Assembly (NCBI GenBank): GCA_964430335.1
Contig: CAYSEN010000005.1
Location: 1-56,408, forward strand
DNA length: 56,408 nucleotides
Direction of reading: 5' to 3'
Source of the DNA: SIBU01 sp964430335
GTDB taxonomy: Bacteria; Patescibacteriota; Minisyncoccia; Phycocordibacterales; SIBU01
The notes beneath the pieces were generated by a model. The model saw nothing but the letters and a program-made list of their open reading frames with translations. It ran no database searches and was not told the DNA's origin. Both the position numbers and the translations under genes were made by a program. This document shows, one piece after another, positions 35,483-43,589 of the stretch (positions are counted from its first letter, which is position 1; every line of letters begins with the position of its first letter).

Positions 35483-35953
35483 TTAAATGAAAAACTTTTT
35501 TAGTCTTGGAAATCTATATGCTAGAGATGAATTTTCCACCCAATTCCCTAGACCGAAAATTCTACCGGCATGAATGGCATTAAGCACAAGGAGAGCAAAA
35601 ATATAAATAATGTGTTCATCTACTATGTACGAATGAGGATTCGGGTACGGAAATTGAAGGATTACGAAATAGTAGAGTAACATCAGAATTGTTCCAAAAA
35701 AAGCACTTAATCTCATACAGACACCGAGTATAAGCGCGATACCAATGAGTGTTAGACCCCATTCATTGAGAAAATTTGTGACCGGTAAAATTTGTGGTGA
35801 TGCGAACCACTTGTATAGCTCAGGAAAATTTTTAGCGGTTGTGATATACGAAAGAGCAGACCATTTTGGATCAATAATTTTTGTATATCCAGCCCAGAAA
35901 AACATCCACCCTAGGCTAACCCGCAATAGAAAAATAAAAAGTCTTTGTAGCAT
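35483..35953 (-). CDS. DoxX-family membrane protein
   Basis: A 156-residue four-TM protein of the DoxX/DoxD type. The N-terminal RVSLGWMFFWAGYTKIIDP matches the family opening (R-x2-x-G-x-x-F-x-x-AGx-K). Further helices lie at about 62-82, 88-105 and 112-132. The membrane function of DoxX proteins is poorly defined and is tied to redox or quinone metabolism in some species. It is 22 bases downstream of the PQ-loop-like gene in one operon and is a distant paralogue of the DoxX gene at 43001-43399. Confidence 0.85.
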   Translation of the reverse strand: MLQRLFIFLLRVSLGWMFFWAGYTKIIDPKWSALSYITTAKNFPELYKWFASPQILPVTNFLNEWGLTLIGIALILGVCMRLSAFFGTILMLLYYFVILQFPYPNPHSYIVDEHIIYIFALLVLNAIHAGRIFGLGNWVENSSLAYRFPRLKKFFI

Positions 35954-35975
35954 ATTCTTAAATTAACTTAATAAA

Positions 35976-36545
35976 TTACTTTTTAACTAACTTCCCTCTT
36001 AAAATAATCGATGTCATCAACGTGTTCGTAACTATCATCGCAAACGAGTGTAGTGTAGTGGCAATATTGTAGGTTCTTAAGGAGAAAAGTGTTAGTACAT
36101 GCCTTGCAACGTTCATACCGTATAAAAGTGAATTCTCAGTCTTGGGATGTTGCCATGTTTTTCTAATTGTTGGCACGAAGGCTATAAGATCGATCGTAAC
36201 AACTGTAATAACAGAAACTGTCGGGTCTTTAGTAACCAGCCATGGGATTAGTCCAAGAAGTGCAAAAATTAAAAAATATGTATCTGTTTTAGTAACATGT
36301 TTAAATCCATATCTTAAGGAAAAAAGGAAAATAATTACTGTAAAACCCTCTGCGACGCCTGTGGGCAGGCTCCCAATGCCCCCACCCTTTGCCAGTTGAC
36401 CAAAAAAAGTGACAGCAGAGACAATGGTCCACACAAGCCAAGTATATGGATGAGGTTCAACCTTTTTTCTAAACACATCTATCAAATAAGGAACATTTCC
36501 AATAATCGCAAAAATTGTCGCGATTATCGCTAGGGATTCTTTCAT
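35976..36545 (-). CDS. PQ-loop-like multi-TM membrane protein
   Basis: A 189-residue protein with about six membrane segments. Two repeats resemble PQ-loop motifs, IIGNVPYLIDVFRKKVEPHPYTWLVW near the N-terminus and DLIAFVPTIRKTWQHPKTENSLLY later, suggesting a SWEET/cystinosin-type fold. Substrate is unknown. The start is set at 36545 because TAAAAT lies exactly six bases before that ATG; the ATG two codons earlier is less well placed. It leads the DoxX gene. Confidence 0.65.
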   Translation of the reverse strand: MKESLAIIATIFAIIGNVPYLIDVFRKKVEPHPYTWLVWTIVSAVTFFGQLAKGGGIGSLPTGVAEGFTVIIFLFSLRYGFKHVTKTDTYFLIFALLGLIPWLVTKDPTVSVITVVTIDLIAFVPTIRKTWQHPKTENSLLYGMNVARHVLTLFSLRTYNIATTLHSFAMIVTNTLMTSIILRGKLVKK

Positions 36546-36551
36546 AATCAT

Positions 36552-36557
36552 ATTTTA
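36552..36557 (-). promoter_or_regulatory. leaderless-type -10 of the PQ-loop-like gene
   Basis: TAAAAT on the minus strand, six bases before the ATG at 36545. Confidence 0.5.
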
Positions 36558-36591
36558 CATTAAAGAATCGAATGACATATCCACAGAAAAC

Positions 36592-36620
36592 AAAAAACAC
36601 GGCACTTGGCCGTGTTTTTT
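36592..36620 (-). terminator. SWIB gene terminator
   Basis: ACACGGC (36597-36603) pairs with GCCGTGT (36609-36615). Read on the minus strand it ends in TTTTTTG. Confidence 0.85.
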
Positions 36621-36639
36621 GTTTTTACTTTTCGTAAAT

Positions 36640-36897
36640 TTATGAAAGGTGAGCTGAAACTAGCTTGGTCATCTCAAACATACTTACAGTTGCCTTTCCA
36701 CCGAATACTACTTTTAGAGCCTCGTCAGCATTAATATTTCTCTTGTTTTTTGGGTCCTGAAGATTCTTTCCTTTAATGTACACCCATAATTTCTTAACAA
36801 CTTCAGATCGTGGCATTGGACCTTCTCCTACGATAACTGCTAGTTCTGCACTAATAGTCATAGGCTTCATAAAGGCTGAATTGGTTTTTGCGGCCAT
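36640..36897 (-). CDS. SWIB/MDM2-domain protein
   Basis: An 85-residue stand-alone SWIB fold, a small protein-interaction domain seen in eukaryotic chromatin remodelers and in chlamydiae and some CPR bacteria. The pattern is FMKPMTISAELAVIVGEGPMPRSEVVKKLWVYIKGKNLQDPKNKRNI, then DEALKVVFGG and MFEMTKLVSAHL. Its target cannot be read from the sequence. A TATAAT box lies about 13 bases before the ATG. It is a single gene with its own terminator. Confidence 0.88.
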   Translation of the reverse strand: MAAKTNSAFMKPMTISAELAVIVGEGPMPRSEVVKKLWVYIKGKNLQDPKNKRNINADEALKVVFGGKATVSMFEMTKLVSAHLS

Positions 36898-37011
36898 ATT
36901 TTTTTAAATTATTATAATTCAAACATTATAACACCTAGCAAAATAGCGTCTACTAGAACACCTTTCGAAAAAGTTGGCTACTTTTAAGGCTAAATGCTCG
37001 AGTAAAACTAT

Positions 37012-37314
37012 CTAAACTGTGATTTTTATTGAAAAAGCAACTTGATCCTTGTCGTAGATACCTTCAGATTTTCTTACTTCAGATTTTAATGGCAACAAAT
37101 ATTCGCCGGACTTTTTATCTGGAAAAATTGAGGTTTTCCATGTCGTTTTACCTATTTTTGCTTCAACTGGAAGTGAACCCCAACCCTTACTTAAGCCCGT
37201 GAAATCTCTTTTTATTTGTTCAGACACCTTCCTGTCTATCGAGACAAATCTCCAACCGGCCGTCCCTGGATACACCCACACCTCAGATTTAATTTTGTAC
37301 TGTGTTTTTTTCAT
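37012..37314 (-). CDS. DUF1905 (YdeI-type) protein
   Basis: A 100-residue beta-barrel-type domain of the DUF1905 family (VWVYPGTAGWRFVSIDR..., GSLPVEAKIGKTTWKTSIFPDKKSGEYLLPLKSEVRK, then GDQVAFSIKI-like end). In YdeI proteins this domain is fused to an OmdA domain; here the OmdA part is a separate gene at 52719-53018. Function is unknown; some members are linked to stress or antibiotic survival. It overlaps the upstream VKOR-like gene by 26 bases. Confidence 0.85.
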   Translation of the reverse strand: MKKTQYKIKSEVWVYPGTAGWRFVSIDRKVSEQIKRDFTGLSKGWGSLPVEAKIGKTTWKTSIFPDKKSGEYLLPLKSEVRKSEGIYDKDQVAFSIKITV

Positions 37315-37759
37315 TAGCTATTTGATCAAACCTCACTATTCTTTCGATTGTTCTTAGATGAATAACGCTAATTAGGAAAATTGCGGCGTAGAAAATAAGC
37401 CCGAGTGCACACGTAGGTAGACCCAAAATGTACGCCTTAAGACCTTTTTCAAGCATCACAGGTAGTTCTTTAAATGTGAAATATCCGGCAAAAATTACTC
37501 CCAGAAACGAAACTACACCAATAGACATTAGGCTCTTCTTGATTTCAAGCTTCTCCGAAACCATTAAAACGCTAAATATTGTCAGAAGTAAGTACATTGT
37601 AAATCCATAGTAGCAGGCTGGATAACCTAAAAAATATGGGCACGATTCATTGAATGCGCATGTCTTAGTAAATAATTTTACTGCACTTAAATAACCTGAA
37701 AAAGCTAATCCACCGAGAGATAGTATGAGCAATAGAGTTTTTGATCTGTCGTTTTTCAT
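37289..37759 (-). CDS. VKOR-like four-TM membrane protein without a CxxC motif
   Basis: A 156-residue protein with four or five membrane helices. A loop with cysteines reads TCAFNESCPYFLGYPACYYG, and a further single cysteine is in LPTCALG. The arrangement resembles vitamin K epoxide reductase family members that re-oxidise DsbA-type proteins, but the usual CxxC pair of the active site is not seen. Either it uses other cysteine pairs or it is not catalytic. The start at 37759 (MKNDRSKTLLLIL) is preferred over 37801, which overlaps the upstream gene. Confidence 0.5.
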   Translation of the reverse strand: MKNDRSKTLLLILSLGGLAFSGYLSAVKLFTKTCAFNESCPYFLGYPACYYGFTMYLLLTIFSVLMVSEKLEIKKSLMSIGVVSFLGVIFAGYFTFKELPVMLEKGLKAYILGLPTCALGLIFYAAIFLISVIHLRTIERIVRFDQIANEKNTVQN

Positions 37760-37769
37760 ATATTTACAA

Positions 37770-38015
37770 TTAATTTTTATTCTTATTCCATCTTGGAGCA
37801 AATCGAATCATGAATGTATAGAATTTTGCTAAAAATTTATTTGTTCCTCTGTTTATCATACTTTCATAGCAAACCTTCTGAAATTCCTTTAGATTGTCTC
37901 CTTCATAGCACAGCTTTCCATTTTTATAGCACAAACTACAATATTTGTCGGATTCTCTTTGTCCAAAGTCTTTTGAGAAAGGCATGAGACAACTTTCGCA
38001 ACTTTTTTCTTTCAT
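37770..38015 (-). CDS. putative zinc-ribbon protein (PF12674-like)
   Basis: An 81-residue protein with the zinc-ribbon signature of PF12674: CESCLMPFSKDFGQRESDKYCSLCYKNGKLCYEG (residues 5-39), two CxxC knuckles. The rest is a basic tail (RFAPRWNKNKN). Members occur alone or next to transcription regulators; function is unknown. It lies between the SOUL gene and the VKOR-like gene in the same run of tightly packed minus-strand genes. Confidence 0.8.
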   Translation of the reverse strand: MKEKSCESCLMPFSKDFGQRESDKYCSLCYKNGKLCYEGDNLKEFQKVCYESMINRGTNKFLAKFYTFMIRFAPRWNKNKN

Positions 38016-38040
38016 TTTTATATTAAGTTAGGCTCTTAAT

Positions 38041-38661
38041 CTATTCAATCTCAACCAACACTTCATTTCGTGTCATCCAAGGTGGTGTCCAAGGAGCATT
38101 GTATCCCGCATAAGAAAACATACCTTTTTTCTTTAGGCTGTCTCGTTCAAGAAATTCCGTCAACTTACCTTCCATTTTTTTAATTCGATTTTCGCCTCGA
38201 AAAAATGAAAACTTTATAACAGCGACTTTCTTGACAGGAACTGAAACTAATTTTACTCTCGAGTCATTGGGTGTAGGAAGAGTCTCTAGCGTATATGATT
38301 TTGGCATACCAAAAGACACCAATAACTTGCTCTCTGCCTTGTCTACAACAACTGGAGCAGTCATGGCGATTTTTTCGTACGACTGATTTTCGGCTTGCAC
38401 AGGTGAAGTCATGGCGATGCTCGTTTTTTTAGTGTTTCCTCCAAAAATATATCCTGCAACAATACTGAAACCCTTATTTAGAGCGGAATCGTACTGACCA
38501 TCAACTTCTGTTTGAGCCACGATGTGCGAAGGATACATTCTGATCTCATATCCGTTCTTCTTTTCAATTACAGTGTACTCAGTTTGCTCCACGTTTGACG
38601 AGAAGTAACCCCATGCAGTCCAAGCCACTAAGACCAAGATTATAGTTATTAATATTTTCAT
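38041..38661 (-). CDS. SOUL-family haem-binding-type protein, membrane anchored
   Basis: A 206-residue protein with an N-terminal TM anchor (about 2-16) and a SOUL/HBP domain. The family pattern is seen as YTVIEKKNGYEIRMYPSHIVAQTEVDG, IFGGNTKKTSIAMTSPV, IAMTAPVVV, and the C-terminal GYNAPWTPPWMTRNEVLVEI. SOUL proteins bind tetrapyrroles in other organisms; haem binding here is inferred. It is 11 bases downstream of the 175-aa gene that overlaps enolase. Confidence 0.9.
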   Translation of the reverse strand: MKILITIILVLVAWTAWGYFSSNVEQTEYTVIEKKNGYEIRMYPSHIVAQTEVDGQYDSALNKGFSIVAGYIFGGNTKKTSIAMTSPVQAENQSYEKIAMTAPVVVDKAESKLLVSFGMPKSYTLETLPTPNDSRVKLVSVPVKKVAVIKFSFFRGENRIKKMEGKLTEFLERDSLKKKGMFSYAGYNAPWTPPWMTRNEVLVEIE

Positions 38662-38672
38662 TTTATTTATAA

Positions 38673-39200
38673 TTAAATTTTTCTACTATCGTATGCCCAG
38701 TGGAGTAATGCCTGCCGTTGCCGACGCCGACAATTGTAATCTCCCTTTCGGCAATTCTTTATCACCTGTGCAACGTGGCGACTAATAGCTTTCCACCTTT
38801 TAATTTGCCTTTTGTCTTCATCATCGATTCTTCTCCCTTGGTAATATCTACAATACCACTCAAACCAGCCTCTTGGGTCGACATCGTTTATCCATCCTTT
38901 TTTCTTCCATACTGAGAGTGGCTGGCTTGCGTTTACTTTAAAAAAATTTAATTCTGGATTTGGTTTATCTAAATCTATTGACTGGAGTTTTGCGTTTTTA
39001 AACCAATCAGCCGGAAATTCATCAGTACAATCTTGCAAATAATTTCCTCCGAAAACACCCAGTTCAAGCATTTCCTTTGGAGTTAAGTCTGGTTTAAATT
39101 CTGGATCAAAATTTTTACCAGCCGGCTCAATCAGTTCGTAAGTGTACCCGTCTTGCATTTGATTGTGAACCGTAATTTTAGATTTCATCTTATTTTTCAA
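38673..39200 (-). CDS. conserved 175-aa protein of unknown function
   Basis: It starts inside the enolase 3' end (11-base overlap), so it is translationally coupled to eno. Clear landmarks are the Trp/Tyr-rich centre GWFEWYCRYYQGRRIDDEDKRQIKRW and the C-terminal signature CRKGDYNCRRRQRQALLHWAYDSRKI, with two cysteines spaced as in a conserved family I have seen in bacteria and plants without a known role. The name of that family is not certain. No membrane segment or signal is present. Confidence 0.7.
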   Translation of the reverse strand: MKNKMKSKITVHNQMQDGYTYELIEPAGKNFDPEFKPDLTPKEMLELGVFGGNYLQDCTDEFPADWFKNAKLQSIDLDKPNPELNFFKVNASQPLSVWKKKGWINDVDPRGWFEWYCRYYQGRRIDDEDKRQIKRWKAISRHVAQVIKNCRKGDYNCRRRQRQALLHWAYDSRKI

Positions 39201-40440
39201 TTACGTCTGATATTTCCATAAGCCTATTGTATTTCGCTACTCGTTCCTCACGTGCTAGAGAGCCGGATTTTATAAACGGGCAGGAAAGACCGACGGCTAA
39301 ATCAGCGATAAAAATATCGTCTGTCTCTCCAGACCTATGAGACATGAAAGGTTTCCAATTGGCGTTTTTTGTAAGCAGTACAGCGTCTATTGTTTCAGAT
39401 AAGGTACCGATTTGATTTGGCTTAATGAGAACTGCGTTTACAGCCTTTTTTTCAATCGCATTTTTAATTCTTTCGACGTTTGTGGTTAGTAAATCATCAC
39501 CAACAATCATAATTTTCTCCCCTAAAAGTCTATTCATCTTTGAGAAGCCTTCCCAATCGTCTTCTGATAAACCGTCCTCAATAGAAATAATCGGATATTT
39601 TTCAGTCAGATTACTGTACCAGGCAATGAGCTCATCGGTATTTAGAACTTTTGAAATCCCACTAATTTTCAAATTATATGCGCCATCTTTAAAAAATGAT
39701 GAGGCTGCGACATCAAGTCCGATTTTCACTTCGCTGTTAACATATCCCGCGGTACTAACAGCTTCAATTATGAGTTCAATCGCCTCTTCATTGCTATTGA
39801 GGTTTGGAGCAAATCCTCCCTCATCTCCAACAGAAGTAGAATAACCGCGCGCTGTTAAAATATCTCTTAATTTTGCAATAACTTCAGCACCAGCTTGTAT
39901 TTTTTTTCTAAAACCTTTGACTCCAACAGGAATAATCATGAATTCCTGAATATCAAGCCCGCTGTCAGAATGTTTTCCGCCGTTAATGATATTAAATGAA
40001 GGGTTCGGCATTACAAAATTTTCCGATTTAATTAGACTTCCAGCATATTGGTACAGCTCCATTCCGCTTGTCATAGCAACAGCACGTGCAAAAGCAAGAG
40101 AAACTCCCAAGATAGCATTGGCTCCGAGATTAGACTTATTTTGTGTTCCATCAAGCTTGATTAGCAAATTATCTAAACTTCTCTGATCTAAATCCTGCCC
40201 TTTTACGCCATTCAAAATAATAGTCTCTACATTATTAAGTGCTTTTAAAACACCCATTCCGTTGTATCTGGCCATATCACCGTCACGCAATTCAAAAGCT
40301 TCGTGTGCGCCAACACTTTTACCTGACGGTACTGAAGCTACGGACATAAAACCGCCTTCAAGAAAACAAGAAACCTCAAGGGTGGGATTTCCACGAGAAT
40401 CTAGTATTTCTTTTGCGCTAAGTTTTTCTATTTTGGGCAT
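39190..40440 (-). CDS. eno: enolase
   Basis: Interconverts 2-phosphoglycerate and phosphoenolpyruvate. Its 416 residues are in the normal range. Visible sites are DSRGNPTLEV at the N-terminus, SVGDEGGFAPNL, the metal-binding SIEDGLSEDDWEGF, the catalytic lysine in LIKPNQIGT, and SHRSGETDD. The ATG overlaps the pyk stop by one base (TAATG), so it follows pyk in the operon. The C-terminus overlaps the next gene. Confidence 0.97.
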   Translation of the reverse strand: MPKIEKLSAKEILDSRGNPTLEVSCFLEGGFMSVASVPSGKSVGAHEAFELRDGDMARYNGMGVLKALNNVETIILNGVKGQDLDQRSLDNLLIKLDGTQNKSNLGANAILGVSLAFARAVAMTSGMELYQYAGSLIKSENFVMPNPSFNIINGGKHSDSGLDIQEFMIIPVGVKGFRKKIQAGAEVIAKLRDILTARGYSTSVGDEGGFAPNLNSNEEAIELIIEAVSTAGYVNSEVKIGLDVAASSFFKDGAYNLKISGISKVLNTDELIAWYSNLTEKYPIISIEDGLSEDDWEGFSKMNRLLGEKIMIVGDDLLTTNVERIKNAIEKKAVNAVLIKPNQIGTLSETIDAVLLTKNANWKPFMSHRSGETDDIFIADLAVGLSCPFIKSGSLAREERVAKYNRLMEISDVIEK

Positions 40441-41243
40441 TATAGTGAATTTATATTTAGCTTTTTACCCATGTGCATCTCGGCCTCTAGCACAATTTTC
40501 TCCATTATTTTTACTGTCTCGACTGGATATTTTCCAATTGCACTTTCTTCTGAAAGCATGACCGCGTCGGATCCTTGAAGAATGGCTTCAGATACGTCTG
40601 TGACCTCGGCACGAGTCGGTGCGTCGTTTTCAACCATAGACAAAAGCATTTGTGTGGCGGTAATTACAGGTTTATCTGCCTTTTTAGCTTTTGCGATTAT
40701 TTCGGCTTGAACAAACGGAATTTTTTCTATTTGAATTTCGTTGCCGAGATCACCTCTGGCTACCATGACTGCATCCGCGACTTCTATTATTGAGTCTATG
40801 TTTTTCACCGCGACTTCCCTTTCAATTTTTGCAACAACTTTTTGAGTACCGCCGTTTTCTAAAATTATTTTCTTGCACTCAAGTACATCTGAAGCGTTTC
40901 CGACAAACGATAATCCGAAATAATCCAGATTTTGCTTAATACCAAACTTTATAAGTTCGATATCCCTGTCTGTAATGCAGGAGATGACTTTATTATCATA
41001 GGTATGTCCTTTTGTTTCTTGAATTCTTGGTCCAGGCAGATCCCCAAGGATTATTATTTCCCTACTTAAATCTTGAGACACTTTTCTAACCAAATTTATG
41101 TATTCCTCATGTTTATCAAAATCTGACCAAGAAAAATTTAGTCTTGCAACGTCTAAACCATGCTTCGCCATTTCTGAGAGGATCTCATATTTAGCTGACG
41201 CTGGGCCCAAAGTAGCGACGATTTGTGATTTTGAAATTTTCAT
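40440..41243 (-). CDS. pyk: pyruvate kinase, minimal single-domain form
   Basis: Only 267 residues against 470 or more in typical enzymes. The TIM-barrel core is there: KISKSQIVATLGPAS at the N-terminus, VVAKIERE with the catalytic lysine, DAVMVARGDLGNEI, and TATQMLLSM...PTRAEVTDVSEAILQGSDAVMLSEESAIG. The lid-like B domain is replaced by a few residues, and the C-terminal effector domain is absent. The DTKGPE motif reads GDLPGPR, so the substrate site also differs. Catalysis is possible but unproven. It overlaps gpm by four bases (ATGA). Confidence 0.9.
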   Translation of the reverse strand: MKISKSQIVATLGPASAKYEILSEMAKHGLDVARLNFSWSDFDKHEEYINLVRKVSQDLSREIIILGDLPGPRIQETKGHTYDNKVISCITDRDIELIKFGIKQNLDYFGLSFVGNASDVLECKKIILENGGTQKVVAKIEREVAVKNIDSIIEVADAVMVARGDLGNEIQIEKIPFVQAEIIAKAKKADKPVITATQMLLSMVENDAPTRAEVTDVSEAILQGSDAVMLSEESAIGKYPVETVKIMEKIVLEAEMHMGKKLNINSL

Positions 41244-41869
41244 GCGTTTACTGTGGATTTAACTTTTCTAATTTCTTTAGTAATCATATGTCCACCGAGA
41301 TCAATTTCGTAAATAACGACTTCTCCGAAAAGCATTTCGATATCGCGTACTTTCTCATCCGGAATCCTCTCGATATATTTCATCATTGCTCTTATAGCGT
41401 TACCGTGTGATACAACCAGCACATTTTCGCCAGCCACGACCGGCGGAACGATTTTATCTAGATAAAATGTAACTGCACGTTTATAGACCATCTTTAGGGT
41501 TTCGCCATTAGGTACAGGACAATCCCAATCTCTTCGAACTGATTCCCACTGCTCTTCGCCAATCAACTTCTCCATGTCCCACTTATTTTTACCAGTATAA
41601 TCTCCGTAATCTCTTTCGTTGATCATTTCTGAGTGAACTGTTTTAACATGAAATTGCCCCATGGCATCTAGCATAGACGAAAGGGTTTCAATTGATCTGA
41701 CCTGCATTGATGCAAAAGCCTTACCAATTTGAATTTCCTTGATAAGCAGTCCCATTTCTGCAGATTTCGAAAATCCATACTCGGTCAGATGTCTATCTCT
41801 CATACCTGTCCATAGACCCATTTTATTCCAATCTGATTCGTGATGTCTTGCAATAATTAGTTTAGACAT
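41240..41869 (-). CDS. gpmA: phosphoglycerate mutase (histidine phosphatase family)
   Basis: A 209-residue cofactor-dependent type mutase. The phosphohistidine motif reads ARHHESDWN (residues 7-15), with a second histidine where the family usually has glycine. Also present are NERDYGDYTGKNKWD, GETLKMVYKRA and the second catalytic histidine in VVSHGNAIRAMM. It converts 3-phosphoglycerate to 2-phosphoglycerate, one step before enolase. The gene lies 14 bases after the hydroxyacid dehydrogenase and overlaps pyk by four bases. Confidence 0.93.
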   Translation of the reverse strand: MSKLIIARHHESDWNKMGLWTGMRDRHLTEYGFSKSAEMGLLIKEIQIGKAFASMQVRSIETLSSMLDAMGQFHVKTVHSEMINERDYGDYTGKNKWDMEKLIGEEQWESVRRDWDCPVPNGETLKMVYKRAVTFYLDKIVPPVVAGENVLVVSHGNAIRAMMKYIERIPDEKVRDIEMLFGEVVIYEIDLGGHMITKEIRKVKSTVNA

Positions 41870-41883
41870 TTTATTAAAATTAT

Positions 41884-42861
41884 TTACTGATATACGGGAT
41901 TAGCGGCTTTGCCTGTTTCAAAAAAATCAATAATGTTTTTGACGGCCACAATCGACATATCGTTACGCGCGCTTTCTCTAGCTGAGGCAATGTGTGGGGT
42001 CAAAACCACATTACTTAGCTTTGATAGTCCTGAAGCAAGCTTTGGCTCGAATTCGAAAACGTCTAGTCCTGCTCCAGCAATTACTTTGTTCTTAAGGGCT
42101 TTTACTAAGGCATTTTCATCTACAACCGGACCTCTTGAGGTGTTTATGAGGAAACTCGTAGGTTTCATCATTTTTAATCGGTCTTCGTTTATAAAGTGCT
42201 TAGTTGAGTCTAGAAGTGGCAAATGAATACTGACTATGTCGGCATTTCTTAGTAATTCTTCGGCTGTTGAAAAATACATTGCTCCACAGTCATTTTCAAT
42301 TTGAGGATTCTTCTTAACGTCGTAATAAAGAATGCTTGCTCCAAAACCTTTATTCGCCATGTATGCCACGCGCTCACCGATTCTACCTGCTCCGAGCAAA
42401 CCGACTTTTTTGTCTTTGAGGTCTGTTCCGATGAAGTTCATTGGTGACCAACCCTTATATTTTCCCTTTCTTACGTAGGCATCAGCCTCCACCATTCGAG
42501 TAGTAAGACCTAAGATTAAGGCCATAGCGTGTTCGGCAACACAATCCGATGATCCGCCTGGGGTGTTAGTGAGCATTACGCCCCTTTGTTTTGCTTCATT
42601 TACATCGAAGTTGTCGAAACCAACAGCATAATTTGCGAAAATTTTGACCGAAGGTGCGGAGTTAAAAACAACTCCATCTATTTTGTCTGTCAGGAGACTA
42701 ATAACTCCATCATATGGCTTCTTTTTTAGAAGTTTTATTAAATCTTTTTGTGAAATTGGATCACTACTTCCTCCAATATCTACAACGTAACCCTTTTCAA
42801 GCAGTTTTTTTATTCCTATTTCTGGAATTCTACGCGTAATTAAAATATTTTTTGCAGTCAT
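41884..42861 (-). CDS. D-isomer-specific 2-hydroxyacid dehydrogenase (glyoxylate reductase-like)
   Basis: An NAD(P)H-dependent dehydrogenase of about 325 residues. The nucleotide-binding fold has LLGAGRIGERVA (near 150), and catalytic residues appear as NTSRGPVVDE (Arg), the later GLDVFEFEP (Glu) and LTPHIASA (His). It resembles glyoxylate/hydroxypyruvate reductases and phosphoglycerate dehydrogenases. Its place at the head of the lower-glycolysis operon suggests it handles a product of 3-phosphoglycerate or pyruvate; the substrate is uncertain. The start is set at 42861 (MTAKNILITRR); an upstream in-frame ATG at 42912 adds unrelated residues. Confidence 0.9.
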   Translation of the reverse strand: MTAKNILITRRIPEIGIKKLLEKGYVVDIGGSSDPISQKDLIKLLKKKPYDGVISLLTDKIDGVVFNSAPSVKIFANYAVGFDNFDVNEAKQRGVMLTNTPGGSSDCVAEHAMALILGLTTRMVEADAYVRKGKYKGWSPMNFIGTDLKDKKVGLLGAGRIGERVAYMANKGFGASILYYDVKKNPQIENDCGAMYFSTAEELLRNADIVSIHLPLLDSTKHFINEDRLKMMKPTSFLINTSRGPVVDENALVKALKNKVIAGAGLDVFEFEPKLASGLSKLSNVVLTPHIASARESARNDMSIVAVKNIIDFFETGKAANPVYQ

Positions 42862-42956
42862 ATGTTTTGTTACAATTATCTGGCACAAACATTTTAACAT
42901 CTTTGTAATCAATTTCGTAGTAAAATTTGTTTGACTGGAAATAATTCAAGTGTCAT

Positions 42957-42988
42957 AAAAAAACACCTCAGTATTACTGAGGTGTTTT
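42957..42988 (-). terminator. DoxX gene terminator
   Basis: AAAACACCTCAGT (42960-42972) pairs with ACTGAGGTGTTTT (42976-42988). The minus-strand reading ends in TTTTTTT. Confidence 0.88.
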
Positions 42989-43000
42989 CACAAGACTTCA

Positions 43001-43399
43001 TTAGATATTTTTCTTTACAAAGAGGTATTTCTGAATTGAAAACTTGCCTCCACCTAATCCAACGATAGAAGCGAGGCTACCTAATACAGAGAGAGGCAAA
43101 GCGTATGACTGGAAACCAAGTTTTCTTGTCATGTATATTGCCACAATCATAATAACCATAAGATACAAGGCTGAGTATTCAACAAACAAACCAGCAACAA
43201 GCAATATTCCGCCAATAAATTCACCATATCCAACCATATAGGTTAGAAACGCAGGAATGTGCATTGAGCTAAACATACTAACTGTAGTGGTCATATCTGA
43301 AATTTTCATCCAACCAGCAACAATAAACACGGCTCCGGCCGTTAATCTAACGATTAAGGATGCAATATCTGACTTCATACTTAAAATTTTATCTTTCAT
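43001..43399 (-). CDS. DoxX-family membrane protein
   Basis: A 132-residue four-TM protein. SLIVRLTAGAVFIVAGWMKISD at the N-terminus is the DoxX opening motif, and the later helices begin at about residues 47, 73 and 100 (the last with GSLASIVGLGGG). It is a paralogue of the gene at 35483-35953 but shorter. Upstream on the minus strand TTGATT, 17 bases and TTAAAA form a plausible promoter with a short leader. It is a single gene. Confidence 0.85.
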   Translation of the reverse strand: MKDKILSMKSDIASLIVRLTAGAVFIVAGWMKISDMTTTVSMFSSMHIPAFLTYMVGYGEFIGGILLVAGLFVEYSALYLMVIMIVAIYMTRKLGFQSYALPLSVLGSLASIVGLGGGKFSIQKYLFVKKNI

Positions 43400-43498
43400 T
43401 TTTTTCTTTATTTTTTAATAGTTGGTCTATTTTATAATCAAAAGACATTATTTACAATTTTTTCAAATGATAAAGCGTGGATTTATAGTTGTTTAATA

Positions 43499-43558
43499 TT
43501 GACAAAATCCAATATATATGCAGAATACTACTCGGCTACCCAACAATAATTCGGGTAG
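43499..43558 (+). promoter_or_regulatory. promoter and leader hairpin of the GC-rich secreted protein
   Basis: TTGACA (43499-43504) with a weak -10 at 17-19 bases (AATACT at 43524-43529). The leader forms CTACCC/GGGTAG (43536-43541 with 43553-43558). A 14-codon open frame MQNTTRLPNNNSGR runs through it and could be a leader peptide. Confidence 0.5.
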
Positions 43559-43589
43559 ATAACTGTACAAAATATAAACAAAGCAAACC

